Source: Streptomyces sp. CB02009
Lineage (GTDB): Bacteria > Actinomycetota > Actinomycetes > Streptomycetales > Streptomycetaceae
Assembly (NCBI RefSeq): GCF_001905825.1
Contig: NZ_LIVV01000004.1
Coordinates: 62,001-126,000, forward strand
Direction: 5' to 3'
Length of the DNA stretch: 64,000 nt
The stretch's first letter is position 1. The number at the start of each line of letters is the position of its first letter. A model generated the notes under the pieces. That model was given only the letters and a program-made list of their open reading frames with translations. It was not told the DNA's origin and searched no databases. Shown here piece after piece: positions 1 through 9,591 of the stretch. Made by a program: the position numbers and the translations under genes.

Positions 1-1
1 C

Positions 2-838
2 ACCGCCCGAGGCCTGCCGGAGTGGGACCGCTGCGCGGTCATGGGCGTGGTCAACGTGACCCCCGACTCCTTCTCCGACGGCGGCCGCTGGTTCGACACC
101 ACGGCCGCCGTCAAACACGGCCTCGACCTCGTCGCCGAAGGCGCCGACCTCGTCGACGTCGGCGGCGAGTCCACCCGCCCCGGCGCCAGCCGCGTCGACG
201 AGGAGGAAGAACTCCGCCGCGTCGTCCCCGTCGTCCGCGGCCTCGCCGCCGAAGGCGTCACCGTCTCCGTCGACACCATGCGCGCCCGCGTCGCCGCCCG
301 CGCCGTCGAAGCCGGCGCCCTCCTCGTCAACGACGTCAGCGGCGGCCTCGCCGACCCCGGCATGGTCCCCGCCGTCGCCGCCGCCGAGGTCCCCTTCGTC
401 GTCATGCACTGGCGCGGATTCAGCCAGGACATGAACAGCCTCGCCGTGTACGACGACGTCGTCACCGAGGTCGTCGGCGAACTCCGCACCCGCCTCGAAG
501 CCGTCATCGACGGCGGCGTCGACCCCGAGCGCATCGTCGTCGACCCCGGCCTCGGCTTCGCCAAGCTCGCCCCCCACGACCTGGCCCTCGTCGCCCACCT
601 CCCCGAACTCCGCGCCCTCGGCCGCCCCCTCCTCGTCGCCGCCTCCCGCAAGCGGTTCCTCGGCCACGTCCTCGCCCGCGAGGGCGCCGCACCCCCGCCC
701 GCGCGCGAACGCGACGCCGCCACCGCCGCCGTCTCCGCCCTCGCCGCCCACGCGGGCGCGTGGGCCGTCCGCGTCCACGAGGTCCGGGCCACCGCCGACG
801 CCGTCCGCGTCGCCCGCGCCGTCGAGGGAGCCGCGTGA
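2..838 (+). CDS. folP: Dihydropteroate synthase (5' end outside window)
   Basis: This enzyme joins p-aminobenzoate to the pterin pyrophosphate made by FolK, giving dihydropteroate in cytosolic folate synthesis; the family is the sulfonamide target. The frame is already open at the left edge. The DHPS signature NVTPDSFSDGG starts about 16 codons in, so only a few N-terminal residues are missing. The second signature DVGGESTRPGA and the C-terminal SRKRFLG substrate-phosphate segment are both visible. The internal ATG at 41 lies inside the conserved core and is not a credible start. The stop overlaps the next start (GTGA at 835-838), which suggests coupled translation with the NTF2-like gene. 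It is the first gene of a folP-X-folB-folK run. Confidence 0.95.
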   Translation, partial: TARGLPEWDRCAVMGVVNVTPDSFSDGGRWFDTTAAVKHGLDLVAEGADLVDVGGESTRPGASRVDEEEELRRVVPVVRGLAAEGVTVSVDTMRARVAARAVEAGALLVNDVSGGLADPGMVPAVAAAEVPFVVMHWRGFSQDMNSLAVYDDVVTEVVGELRTRLEAVIDGGVDPERIVVDPGLGFAKLAPHDLALVAHLPELRALGRPLLVAASRKRFLGHVLAREGAAPPPARERDAATAAVSALAAHAGAWAVRVHEVRATADAVRVARAVEGAA

Positions 839-1302
839 GCCGCAGCGCCGACGAGGCGGCCGTCGAAGCCGCCAACACCGCCTTCTACGAGGCGATGGAG
901 ACCGGCGACTTCGAAGGCGTCTCCGCCCTCTGGCTCGACGACGGAGCCACCCCCATCACCTGCGTCCACCCCGGCTGGCCCGTCCTCACCGGCCGCGGCG
1001 AGGTACTCCGCTCGTACGCCCTGATCATGGCGAACACCGAGTACATCCAGTTCTTCCTCACCGACCTCAAGATCTCCCTCGCCGACGGCACCGCCGTCGT
1101 CACCTGCACCGAGAACATCCTCAGCGGCGGCCCCGCCGAGGACGGCGCCGAACTCGGCCCCCTCGTCGGACAGCTCGTCGTCGCCACCAATGTGTTCCGC
1201 CACACACCCGACGGCTGGCGCATCTGGTCCCACCACGCCTCCCCCGTCCTCACGGACACCGAGGAAACACCGGACGAGGAGCCCGGCGGCGACACCCCGT
1301 GA
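835..1302 (+). CDS. NTF2-like (SnoaL-type) small protein
   Basis: This 155-residue protein has the pattern of the nuclear transport factor 2/SnoaL fold: an N-terminal helix (EAANTAFYEAMETGDFEGV), a WLDDG strand, a HPGWPVLTGRGEVL turn and a C-terminal WRIWSHHASPV strand. Members of this fold are enzymes or ligand-binding domains, and nothing here fixes a substrate. The GTG start at 835 overlaps the folP stop. Its place between folP and folB suggests co-expression with folate genes, but a folate role is inference only. Confidence 0.8.
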   Translation: MSRSADEAAVEAANTAFYEAMETGDFEGVSALWLDDGATPITCVHPGWPVLTGRGEVLRSYALIMANTEYIQFFLTDLKISLADGTAVVTCTENILSGGPAEDGAELGPLVGQLVVATNVFRHTPDGWRIWSHHASPVLTDTEETPDEEPGGDTP

Positions 1303-1446
1303 CCACCCCGCCACCCGCCCCGGGGACCCGCCCACGGCCCCCGCAGGCAAGCCCTGTCGGTCCCCGCAGGTAGATTCGATGCTGGACACCCGGCCGTCCG
1401 CACCCGGCTGCGTGGCCACCGAACTACGACAGCAGGAGTGATTCGC

Positions 1447-1806
1447 GTGGATCGTGTCGCGCTGCGCGGCCTCAAGGCCCGGGGCCACCACGGCGTCTTC
1501 CCCAAGGAGCGCGAGGAGGGCCAGACCTTCATCGTGGACCTGGTCCTCGGCCTGGACACCCGCCCGGCGGCCGCCGACGACGACCTGGCGAAGACCGTGC
1601 ACTACGGGATCGTCGCCGAAGAGGTCGTCGACGTCGTCCAGGGCGAGCCCGTCGACCTCATCGAAACGCTCGCCGAGCGCATCGCCCAGCAATGCCTCAG
1701 CCACACCGGGGTACAAGAGGTGGAGGTCGTCGTCCACAAACCGGACGCGCCCATCACCGTGCCGTTCGACGACGTGACCATCACGATCACCCGGAGCCGA
1801 CGATGA
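1447..1806 (+). CDS. folB: Dihydroneopterin aldolase
   Basis: FolB cleaves dihydroneopterin to 6-hydroxymethyl-dihydropterin and glycolaldehyde, the step before FolK. The 119-residue length is normal for the family. The start region (ALRGLKARGHHGVFPKERE) and the C-terminal VVVHKPDAPI segment, carrying the catalytic lysine region, match the family. I chose GTG 1447 because AGGAG at 1434-1438 is correctly spaced for it; the in-frame GTG at 1438 would overlap that site. The stop overlaps the folK start (ATGA at 1803-1806), so folB and folK are probably translationally coupled. Confidence 0.93.
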   Translation: MDRVALRGLKARGHHGVFPKEREEGQTFIVDLVLGLDTRPAAADDDLAKTVHYGIVAEEVVDVVQGEPVDLIETLAERIAQQCLSHTGVQEVEVVVHKPDAPITVPFDDVTITITRSRR

Positions 1807-2402
1807 AGCCGATGCAGAGCGATCCCACCGTCCAGCCCGTACCGGCCTCCGTCGTCGCCACCGTCGACGCCGCCGACTCGACGCTGTCCAACCCCCGCTG
1901 GGCCGTCGTGGCCCTCGGCGCCAACCTCGGCAACCGCCTGGAGACCCTCCAGGGGGCCGTCGACGCCCTCGCGGACACCCCCGGCCTCCGGGTCAAAGCC
2001 GTCTCCCCCGTGTACGAGACGGAGCCCTGGGGCGTCGAGCCCGACAGCCAGCCCTCGTACTTCAACGCCGTCGCGCTCGTGAAGACGACCCTGCCGCCCT
2101 CCTCCCTCCTGGAGCGCGCCCACGCCGTCGAGGAGGCCTTCCACCGCGTCCGCGAGGAGCACTGGGGCGCCCGCACCATCGACGTCGACATCGTCGCCTA
2201 TGCCGACGTGGTCTCCGACGACCCCGTCCTCACCCTGCCGCACCCCCGCGCCCACCAGCGCGCCTTCGTCCTCGCCCCCTGGCACGACGTGGACCCCGAG
2301 GCACAGCTGCCCGGCCGCGGCACCATCGCCGCCCTCCTCGCCTCACTCGGCGACGAAGGCATCGCCCGCCGCGCCGACCTGGAACTCCGTCTGCCCGAGT
2401 AG
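1803..2402 (+). CDS. folK: 2-Amino-4-hydroxy-6-hydroxymethyldihydropteridine pyrophosphokinase
   Basis: FolK transfers pyrophosphate from ATP to 6-hydroxymethyl-dihydropterin, making the FolP substrate. The 199-residue protein shows ALGANLGNRLETL near residue 37, the SPVYETEPWG loop, the magnesium-binding ARTIDVDIVAY motif (two Asp) and LPHPRAHQRAFVLAPW. About 33 residues precede the conserved core and look disordered. ATG 1803 overlaps the folB stop by four bases. The next gene follows after 63 bp and may be in the same transcript. Confidence 0.94.
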   Translation: MKPMQSDPTVQPVPASVVATVDAADSTLSNPRWAVVALGANLGNRLETLQGAVDALADTPGLRVKAVSPVYETEPWGVEPDSQPSYFNAVALVKTTLPPSSLLERAHAVEEAFHRVREEHWGARTIDVDIVAYADVVSDDPVLTLPHPRAHQRAFVLAPWHDVDPEAQLPGRGTIAALLASLGDEGIARRADLELRLPE

Positions 2403-2465
2403 TCGTTACGCTTCGTGGCAGACCGCACAGCGGAGCACGACCGACGACCAGGAGAAGGACACCCG

Positions 2466-2951
2466 GTGAAACAACTGCGGCTGAAGGTGCTCGCCGGACT
2501 GTTCCTCGTGGCCGGCATCCTCTCCTGGGGCGCCGCACGGCTCTGGGAAGCGGTCGGCACCCTGCCCAGCGTGCCGATCGCGGCGCCCATCGTCCTCACC
2601 GTGATCGCGGCCGTCCTCACCGCGACCGCCCTCTCCCTGCGCGCCCGCCTCAAGGCCCAGCGCGAGCGGCGCCCCGGCGCCAAGGGCGTCGAACCCCTGA
2701 TGGCGGCCCGCGCGGTGGTCTTCGGCCAGGCGAGCGCCCTGGTGGCCGCCCTCGTCGCCGGCATGTACGGCGGCACGGGCGTCTTCCTCCTCGGCTCCCT
2801 CGACGTCCCGGCCCGCCGCGACCAGGCCCTCTACGCGGCCTTCTCGGTAGCGGCGGGCATCGCCGTCATCGCGGCCGCCCTCTTCCTGGAGCGCGTCTGC
2901 CGCCTCCCGGAGGACGACGACGAGAACGGCCCGGGCAAGGCCCGGGTCTAG
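2466..2951 (+). CDS. DUF3180 family membrane protein
   Basis: This 161-residue integral membrane protein has four hydrophobic segments: VLAGLFLVAGILSWGAARLW near the N-terminus, a second around residues 38-58, a third including FGQASALVAALVAGM, and a fourth including FSVAAGIAVIAAALFL. It ends in an acidic tail (EDDDENG). The arrangement directly after folK is characteristic of DUF3180 in actinobacteria; the function is unknown. The GTG start at 2466 follows an AGGAGAAGGA-like ribosome site. A role in membrane uptake or folate metabolism would be speculation. Confidence 0.85.
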   Translation: MKQLRLKVLAGLFLVAGILSWGAARLWEAVGTLPSVPIAAPIVLTVIAAVLTATALSLRARLKAQRERRPGAKGVEPLMAARAVVFGQASALVAALVAGMYGGTGVFLLGSLDVPARRDQALYAAFSVAAGIAVIAAALFLERVCRLPEDDDENGPGKARV

Positions 2952-2978
2952 CTCCCCGTCCGGCCGGAAGACCGGCGC

Positions 2979-3509
2979 TCAGCGGCAGAGCGCGTCGATG
3001 CCCTCCGAGAAACCCGCGAACTCGGCCTGCGCCTCCCCGACGATCTCCCGAGCACCCCGGCGCGGCGTCGTCGCGAACCGCCCGGCCAGCTCGGCCAGGT
3101 CCGCGTCCGGGCGCGGCTCCCGCTCCACGTACAGAGCGGCCTCCATCGGCCCGTAGCCGTCGGCGAGCACCCACAGGAAGTCGGACAGGTTCCCGGCGAC
3201 GACACCGCGCTCGCCCTCCGACCCCATGAACACCACGGGCTGCTCGGCAAGCGGCTGCCCGGGCCGCACACACCAGATCGCCGCGAGACCGCCGGTCCCG
3301 TCCTGCCCGAAGACGCGGTAGTCACCGCCGTCGAGCGCGTGGTTGCCGGTCCAGTGCCGGAGCCAGTCGGTGGTCTCCTCGGCGGAGTCGAAGGCGTTGT
3401 ACGGCTCGAAGTCGACGCCCTCGCCCTCGTCGCCGTAGTCGAACTCGACCCGGGCGACGGCGGCCAACGCGTCAGGAAAGCGGCGGTCGCCGCCGAACGT
3501 CTCGATCAT
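2979..3509 (-). CDS. SUKH-like (SMI1/KNR4-type) protein
   Basis: This 176-residue acidic soluble protein has no signal peptide or membrane segment. The central pattern (YRVFGQDGTGGLAAIW, then PVVFMGSEGERGVVAGNLSDFLWVLADGYGP) resembles SUKH/SMI1-KNR4 proteins, which in bacteria are often immunity proteins but also occur as solitary housekeeping proteins. No toxin gene lies beside it, so I do not call it an immunity gene. It converges on the DUF3180 gene with a 27-bp gap. ATG 3509 has no clear ribosome site, so the start is less certain than the frame. Confidence 0.65.
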   Translation of the reverse strand: MIETFGGDRRFPDALAAVARVEFDYGDEGEGVDFEPYNAFDSAEETTDWLRHWTGNHALDGGDYRVFGQDGTGGLAAIWCVRPGQPLAEQPVVFMGSEGERGVVAGNLSDFLWVLADGYGPMEAALYVEREPRPDADLAELAGRFATTPRRGAREIVGEAQAEFAGFSEGIDALCR

Positions 3510-3578
3510 GGCCGCAGGCTAGCCGCCCCCACTGACACCACCGGCCGCCGACCCCGCACCGGGGCCCGGCCCGTACCC

Positions 3579-3630
3579 CATACCGGTCCCCCTTGATCAG
3601 CGATCCACTCCACTGATCGGGGACGGTATG
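3579..3630. repeat. Imperfect inverted repeat between folE and the SUKH-like gene
   Basis: CATACCGGTCCCCCTTGAT with CAG (3579-3600) pairs with CTGATCGGGGACGGTATG (3613-3630), apart from a few unpaired bases, leaving a 12-base loop. It lies just downstream of the folE stop and upstream of the SUKH-like gene, both on the minus strand. A folE terminator or a regulatory site for the downstream gene are both possible. There is no T-tract next to it. Confidence 0.45.
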
Positions 3631-3652
3631 GAGCAAGGGGGACAGCCCGCTG

Positions 3653-4258
3653 CTAACGGGCCAATATCAGGGACATGGCCTCAGCACGGGTAGTAGCGTC
3701 ACGAAGTTGACCACGTACCGCCGAGGTCGTCGTCTTGGCGCCCGGCTTGCGGATGCCCCGTACCGACATGCACATGTGCTCGGCCTCGATCACGACGATC
3801 GCGCCGCGCGCCTCGAGAATCCGCATCAGCGAATCGGCGATCTGCGTCGTCAGGCGCTCCTGGACCTGCGGGCGCCGTGCGAAGACGTCGACGAGACGCG
3901 CCAGCTTCGACAGGCCCGTGATCTTGCCGGTCTCCGCCGGTATGTAGCCCACATGGGCCACGCCGTGGAACGGGAGCAAATGATGTTCGCAGAAGCTAAC
4001 GAGTTCGATGTCCTTCACGAGCACCATCTCATCGTGCCCGAGATCGAAAGTCGTGGTCAGGACATCCTCGGGCTCCTGGCGCATCCCGGCCAGCAGTTCG
4101 CGATACGCACGCGCAACGCGCGCAGGCGTCTTCTGCAGACCCTCGCGGTCCGGGTCCTCGCCGACCGCGATGAGGAGCTCGCGTACGGCTGCCTCGGCGC
4201 GCTTCTCGTCGAACTCGCCGATCGTGCCCTCGCCGTCCAGCGTCACCGGGTCGGTCAT
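3653..4258 (-). CDS. folE: GTP cyclohydrolase I
   Basis: FolE converts GTP to 7,8-dihydroneopterin triphosphate, the first committed step of folate synthesis. The 201-residue protein carries the zinc and active-site segments SFCEHHLLPFHGVAHVGYIP and EAEHMCMSVRGIRKPGAKT, which hold the Cys/His/Cys zinc ligands. I chose ATG 4258 (MTDPVTLDGEG) because conservation begins there; an upstream in-frame ATG would add 17 unconserved residues. A strong hairpin separates it from ftsH, so it probably has its own promoter. It lies opposite to folP-folB-folK on the other strand. Confidence 0.95.
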   Translation of the reverse strand: MTDPVTLDGEGTIGEFDEKRAEAAVRELLIAVGEDPDREGLQKTPARVARAYRELLAGMRQEPEDVLTTTFDLGHDEMVLVKDIELVSFCEHHLLPFHGVAHVGYIPAETGKITGLSKLARLVDVFARRPQVQERLTTQIADSLMRILEARGAIVVIEAEHMCMSVRGIRKPGAKTTTSAVRGQLRDATTRAEAMSLILAR

Positions 4259-4297
4259 CTCTGTGCCTCGTTCCGTCTGACTGATGTGCGCGAAATG

Positions 4298-4333
4298 CCG
4301 CGCCCCCACAGGCTAAAACCTGTGGGGGCGCGG
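4298..4333 (-). terminator. ftsH transcription terminator
   Basis: A perfect 15-bp inverted repeat (CCGCGCCCCCACAGG / CCTGTGGGGGCGCGG) encloses the six-base loop CTAAAA. It starts 25 bp after the ftsH stop on the minus strand and lies before folE. It has no long T-tract, as is common in Streptomyces. Confidence 0.85.
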
Positions 4334-4358
4334 CAGCCATTCCGGGGGTGCGGGACGG

Positions 4359-6377
<2,019 letters not shown>

Positions 6378-6482
6378 CCATACGGAGCGAGAACGCCCCG
6401 TCCCTCCTGCCCGTAGGAAAATGCTGCTGTGAGAGCTGCTGTGTGAAAAAGCTGTTCTTCGGACGGTACCTCAGCATCGTCG

Positions 6483-6528
6483 CCCGCGACCGCCTTCCCG
6501 TGGTTCAACGGGGGGAAGGCGGTGCGGG
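6483..6528 (-). terminator. hpt terminator
   Basis: CCCGCGACCGCCTTCCC (6483-6499) pairs with GGGAAGGCGGTGCGGG (6513-6528) with one bulged base. It lies just after the hpt stop and before the ftsH promoter region, so ftsH probably has its own promoter in 6378-6482. Confidence 0.75.
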
Positions 6529-6549
6529 TTCCCCGAACGGCGCCGGCGT

Positions 6550-7113
6550 TCAGCCGCCGTAGACGTGCGGGGCGAGCGTGCCGACGAACGGAAGGTTCCG
6601 GTACTTCTCGGCGTAGTCGAGGCCGTAGCCGACGACGAACTCGTTGGGGATGTCGAAACCGATCCACTTGACGTCGATCGCGACCTTGGCGGCCTCGGGC
6701 TTGCGGAGGAGCGTGCACACCTCGAGGGAGGCGGGCTCGCGCGAGCCGAGGTTCGACAGCAGCCAGGACAGCGTCAGGCCGGAGTCGATGATGTCCTCGA
6801 CGATCAGGACGTGCTTGCCCTTGATGTCGGTGTCGAGGTCCTTGAGGATTCTGACGACGCCCGAGGACTGGGTGCCGGCGCCGTAGGAGGACACGGCCAT
6901 CCAGTCCATGGTGACGGGGGTGGAAAGGGCGCGAGCCAGATCCGCCATCACCATCACGGCGCCCTTGAGGACGCCGACGATGAGCAGGTCCTTGCCCGCG
7001 TATTCCGCGTCGATCTTCGCGGCCAGCTCTGCCAGCTTGGCGTCGATCTCTTCCTTGGTGATGAGCACCGACTGGAGGTCGGTGCCCATGTCCTTCTCGT
7101 TCACCCGGGTCAC
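6550..7113 (-). CDS. hpt: Hypoxanthine phosphoribosyltransferase
   Basis: Hpt salvages hypoxanthine and guanine to IMP and GMP using PRPP. The conserved PRPP-binding motif VLIVEDIIDSGLTLSWLL, the flexible-loop region MDWMAVSSYGAGTQSSG and the C-terminal VGYGLDYAEKYRNLPFVGTL are all present. I chose GTG 7113, giving 187 residues (MTRVNEKDMGTDL), because related proteins usually carry a short leader before DMGTDL. GTG 7104 and ATG 7089 are also possible. It begins 17 bp after tilS and is probably its operon partner. Confidence 0.94.
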   Translation of the reverse strand: MTRVNEKDMGTDLQSVLITKEEIDAKLAELAAKIDAEYAGKDLLIVGVLKGAVMVMADLARALSTPVTMDWMAVSSYGAGTQSSGVVRILKDLDTDIKGKHVLIVEDIIDSGLTLSWLLSNLGSREPASLEVCTLLRKPEAAKVAIDVKWIGFDIPNEFVVGYGLDYAEKYRNLPFVGTLAPHVYGG

Positions 7114-7130
7114 TTTCGTTGCAGCGTGCG

Positions 7131-8150
7131 TCAGCCTTGCCGGATGACCAGTCTGCCACCCTGGCGGCGGGCTTCGACGCGGCCGGGCAGGTTGATGGCC
7201 CCTTGGCCGCGCCAGCCGGTGATGAGCCGGTCGACTTCTTCGATGTGGCGGGCGAAGAGGGAGCCGGCGGGTGCGCCCTCGGCGATGACGGCGCGGCGCA
7301 GGACGCGGCGGCGTACGGCGGGGGGCAGTCCGTAGAGCTTGGCGCACTCCAGGGTGCCCGCCTCGTCGCGTACGCGGGTCTCGGCGTCGGCGGCCCAGGT
7401 GTCGAGGGCATCGGCGTCGTCGCGGGAGAGCTGGGCCGTTCGGGCGAGGGCTTCGACGACGCCCTTGCCGAGGGCCTTCTCGAGGGCGGGGAGGCCCTCG
7501 TGGCGGAGCCTGGAGCGGGTGTAGGCGGGGTCGCTGTTGTGGGGGTCGTCCCAGACGGCGAGTTCCTGTGCGACGCAGGCCTTGCGCACGGTCTGGCGGT
7601 CGAGCTGGAGGAAGGGGCGCCGGTAGCGGCCGGAGGCGCCGGAGATCGCGGCCATGCCGGAGAGCGAGCGGATGCCGGAGCCGCGGGCGAGCCCGAGCAG
7701 GACGGTTTCCGCTTGGTCGTCGCGGGTGTGGCCGAGGAGGATCGCGGCGGCTCCGTGCCGTTCGGCGGCGGCGTCGAGGGCCGCGTAGCGCGCGTCGCGC
7801 GCGGCGGCCTCGGGTCCTCCTTCGCGGCCGACGGTGACGGCGACGGCCTCGGAGGGGGTGAGGCCGAGGGCGGTCATGCGCGCGACGACCTCGCCCGCGC
7901 GGGTGTCGGAGCCGTCCTGGAGTCCGTGGTCGACGGTGATGCCGCCGGCGCGCACGGGAAGCTTGCGGGCCTCGAAGGCGAGGGCGGAGGCGAGCGCCAT
8001 GGAGTCGGCGCCTCCGGAGCAGGCGACGAGCACGAGGGGGGTGTGTGCGTCGCGTGCGGGGGCGGGGTCGGTCTGGTGCTCGGTGAGAACGTCGTGGAGT
8101 ACGCGGCGGACCGCCAGGCGTATCGCCGCGACCGCAGGATGGGGACCCAT
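7131..8150 (-). CDS. tilS: tRNA(Ile)-lysidine synthase
   Basis: TilS adds lysine to C34 of the minor isoleucine tRNA so that it reads AUA. The PP-loop ATP pyrophosphatase motif SGGADS is at residues 45-50, followed by DHGLQ, LLGHTRDDQAETVLLGLARGSG and the N-type domain to about residue 220. The 339-residue length is that of the short actinobacterial type, with a reduced C-terminal domain. It probably forms an operon with hpt. The 208 bp upstream carry no gene and probably hold its promoter. Confidence 0.93.
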   Translation of the reverse strand: MGPHPAVAAIRLAVRRVLHDVLTEHQTDPAPARDAHTPLVLVACSGGADSMALASALAFEARKLPVRAGGITVDHGLQDGSDTRAGEVVARMTALGLTPSEAVAVTVGREGGPEAAARDARYAALDAAAERHGAAAILLGHTRDDQAETVLLGLARGSGIRSLSGMAAISGASGRYRRPFLQLDRQTVRKACVAQELAVWDDPHNSDPAYTRSRLRHEGLPALEKALGKGVVEALARTAQLSRDDADALDTWAADAETRVRDEAGTLECAKLYGLPPAVRRRVLRRAVIAEGAPAGSLFARHIEEVDRLITGWRGQGAINLPGRVEARRQGGRLVIRQG

Positions 8151-8358
8151 GTCCGGTGCCCTTCGTGAATGGGGTGGGGTGCCTCGGTCGGAGTCTTAAC
8201 GGTCGGAAAGGGGGGTTCGGTCACTCAGAGTGCGTCGATGGTGACAGAAACCCGGCCGTTACCCGAGCATTGCACGCCTCACCCCATGCCCAGGGTCCCT
8301 CGGATGGGTGATTGGTGGGGCGTTCCGACGTGTTCCTGTGCCGTGTGCCGCACCTGTC

Positions 8359-9498
8359 TCACGAGTCTGCCTTACGGTGCACCCTCGCGATCCAGTCGGC
8401 GGGGGCGGCGATCTCGGTCTTGGTGGGGAGCGTGTTGGGCGAGGTCCAGACGCGGTTGAAGCCGTCCATGCCGACCTGGTCGACGACGGCGCGGACGAAG
8501 CGCTCGCCGTCGCGGTACTGGCGGAGCTTGGCGTCGAGGCCGAGGAGCTTGCGCAGGGCGAGGTCGAGGCGGGAGGCGCCGCGGGCGCGGCGCTGCTGGA
8601 ACTTCTCGCGGATCTCGGCGACGGAGGGCACGACCTGGGGTCCGACGCCGTCCATGACGTAGTCGGCGTGGCCTTCGAGGAGGGACATGACGGCGGTGAG
8701 GCGGCCGAGGATCTCGCGCTGTTCGGGGGTCTGGACGAGTTCGACGAGGGAGGGGGCGGGTTCGCCCTCCTCGCCCTCGGGGCGGCCGCCGGCGAGGGTC
8801 TGGGCGGCTTCGCGGAGGCGTTCGACGACGGTGCCGGGGTCGACGTCGGTGGCGGCGAGGAACGACTGGATTTCGCCCTGGAGGTGGTCGCGGAGCCAGG
8901 GGACGGCGGTGAACTGGGTGCGGTGGGTCTCCTCGTGGAGGCAGACCCAGAGCCGGAAGTCGTGCGGGGAGACTTCGAGTTCGCGTTCGACGTGGACGAT
9001 GTTGGGCGCGACGAGGAGGAGGCGTCCGCCGCCGTTGGCGCCGGCGGGGAGGTCGCGGGTGGCGGGGGCGAAGGTCTCGTACTGGCCGAGGATGCGGGAG
9101 GCGAGGAACGACAGGAGCATGCCGAGTTCGACGCCGGTGACCTTGCCGCCGACGGCGCCGAGGACGGCGTTGCCGGGGGTGGTGGAGCGGCGGTCCTGCA
9201 TCTTGCCGAGGAGCGGGTTGAGGAGTTCGCGGAAGCCGGCGACGTTGGCCTTGATCCAGCCGGCCCGGTCGACGACGAGGACGGGCGTGTCGTGGAGCTC
9301 CATGCCCTCGGGGATCATCCGGGTGTAGGCCCGGACGTGTTCCTCCGAGGCTTTGGCGTGCTTGCGGAGTTCGGCGACGACCTCGCGTGCCTCGTCGCGG
9401 CTGACTTCGGGTCCGGGCCGCACGAGGCGGGTCGCGGTCGCGACCGCGAGGTTCCAGTCGACCATCCCGGATGTGCCTGCGCCACCGATGCTCGTCAT
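8359..9498 (-). CDS. Zinc-dependent metalloprotease (DUF2342/zincin-like)
   Basis: This 379-residue protein contains HEETH (His188 and His192) within LWVCLHEETHRTQF, the HExxH zinc site of zincins. The surrounding blocks (DWNLAVATATRLVRPGP near the start, LLVAPNIVHVERELEV before the site) fit the actinobacterial DUF2342 family, often labelled F420-biosynthesis-associated without biochemical proof. There is no signal peptide, so it is probably cytosolic. It lies 93 bp downstream of dacB on the same strand. The substrate is unknown. Confidence 0.85.
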   Translation of the reverse strand: MTSIGGAGTSGMVDWNLAVATATRLVRPGPEVSRDEAREVVAELRKHAKASEEHVRAYTRMIPEGMELHDTPVLVVDRAGWIKANVAGFRELLNPLLGKMQDRRSTTPGNAVLGAVGGKVTGVELGMLLSFLASRILGQYETFAPATRDLPAGANGGGRLLLVAPNIVHVERELEVSPHDFRLWVCLHEETHRTQFTAVPWLRDHLQGEIQSFLAATDVDPGTVVERLREAAQTLAGGRPEGEEGEPAPSLVELVQTPEQREILGRLTAVMSLLEGHADYVMDGVGPQVVPSVAEIREKFQQRRARGASRLDLALRKLLGLDAKLRQYRDGERFVRAVVDQVGMDGFNRVWTSPNTLPTKTEIAAPADWIARVHRKADS

Positions 9499-9591
9499 GC
9501 GTCAACCGTACGGTCTCGAAGGCTGTTCGGGGTGGGTTCGGGACGGCTTCCGTGCGGGTCCGGGCGGTGTCGTCGCCGTGCCGGGGGGTGG

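Noticed and set aside
2979..3509. SUKH-like gene as part of a contact-dependent toxin/immunity locus
   Set aside because: No toxin, secretion gene or second immunity gene lies nearby; the neighbourhood is folate housekeeping.
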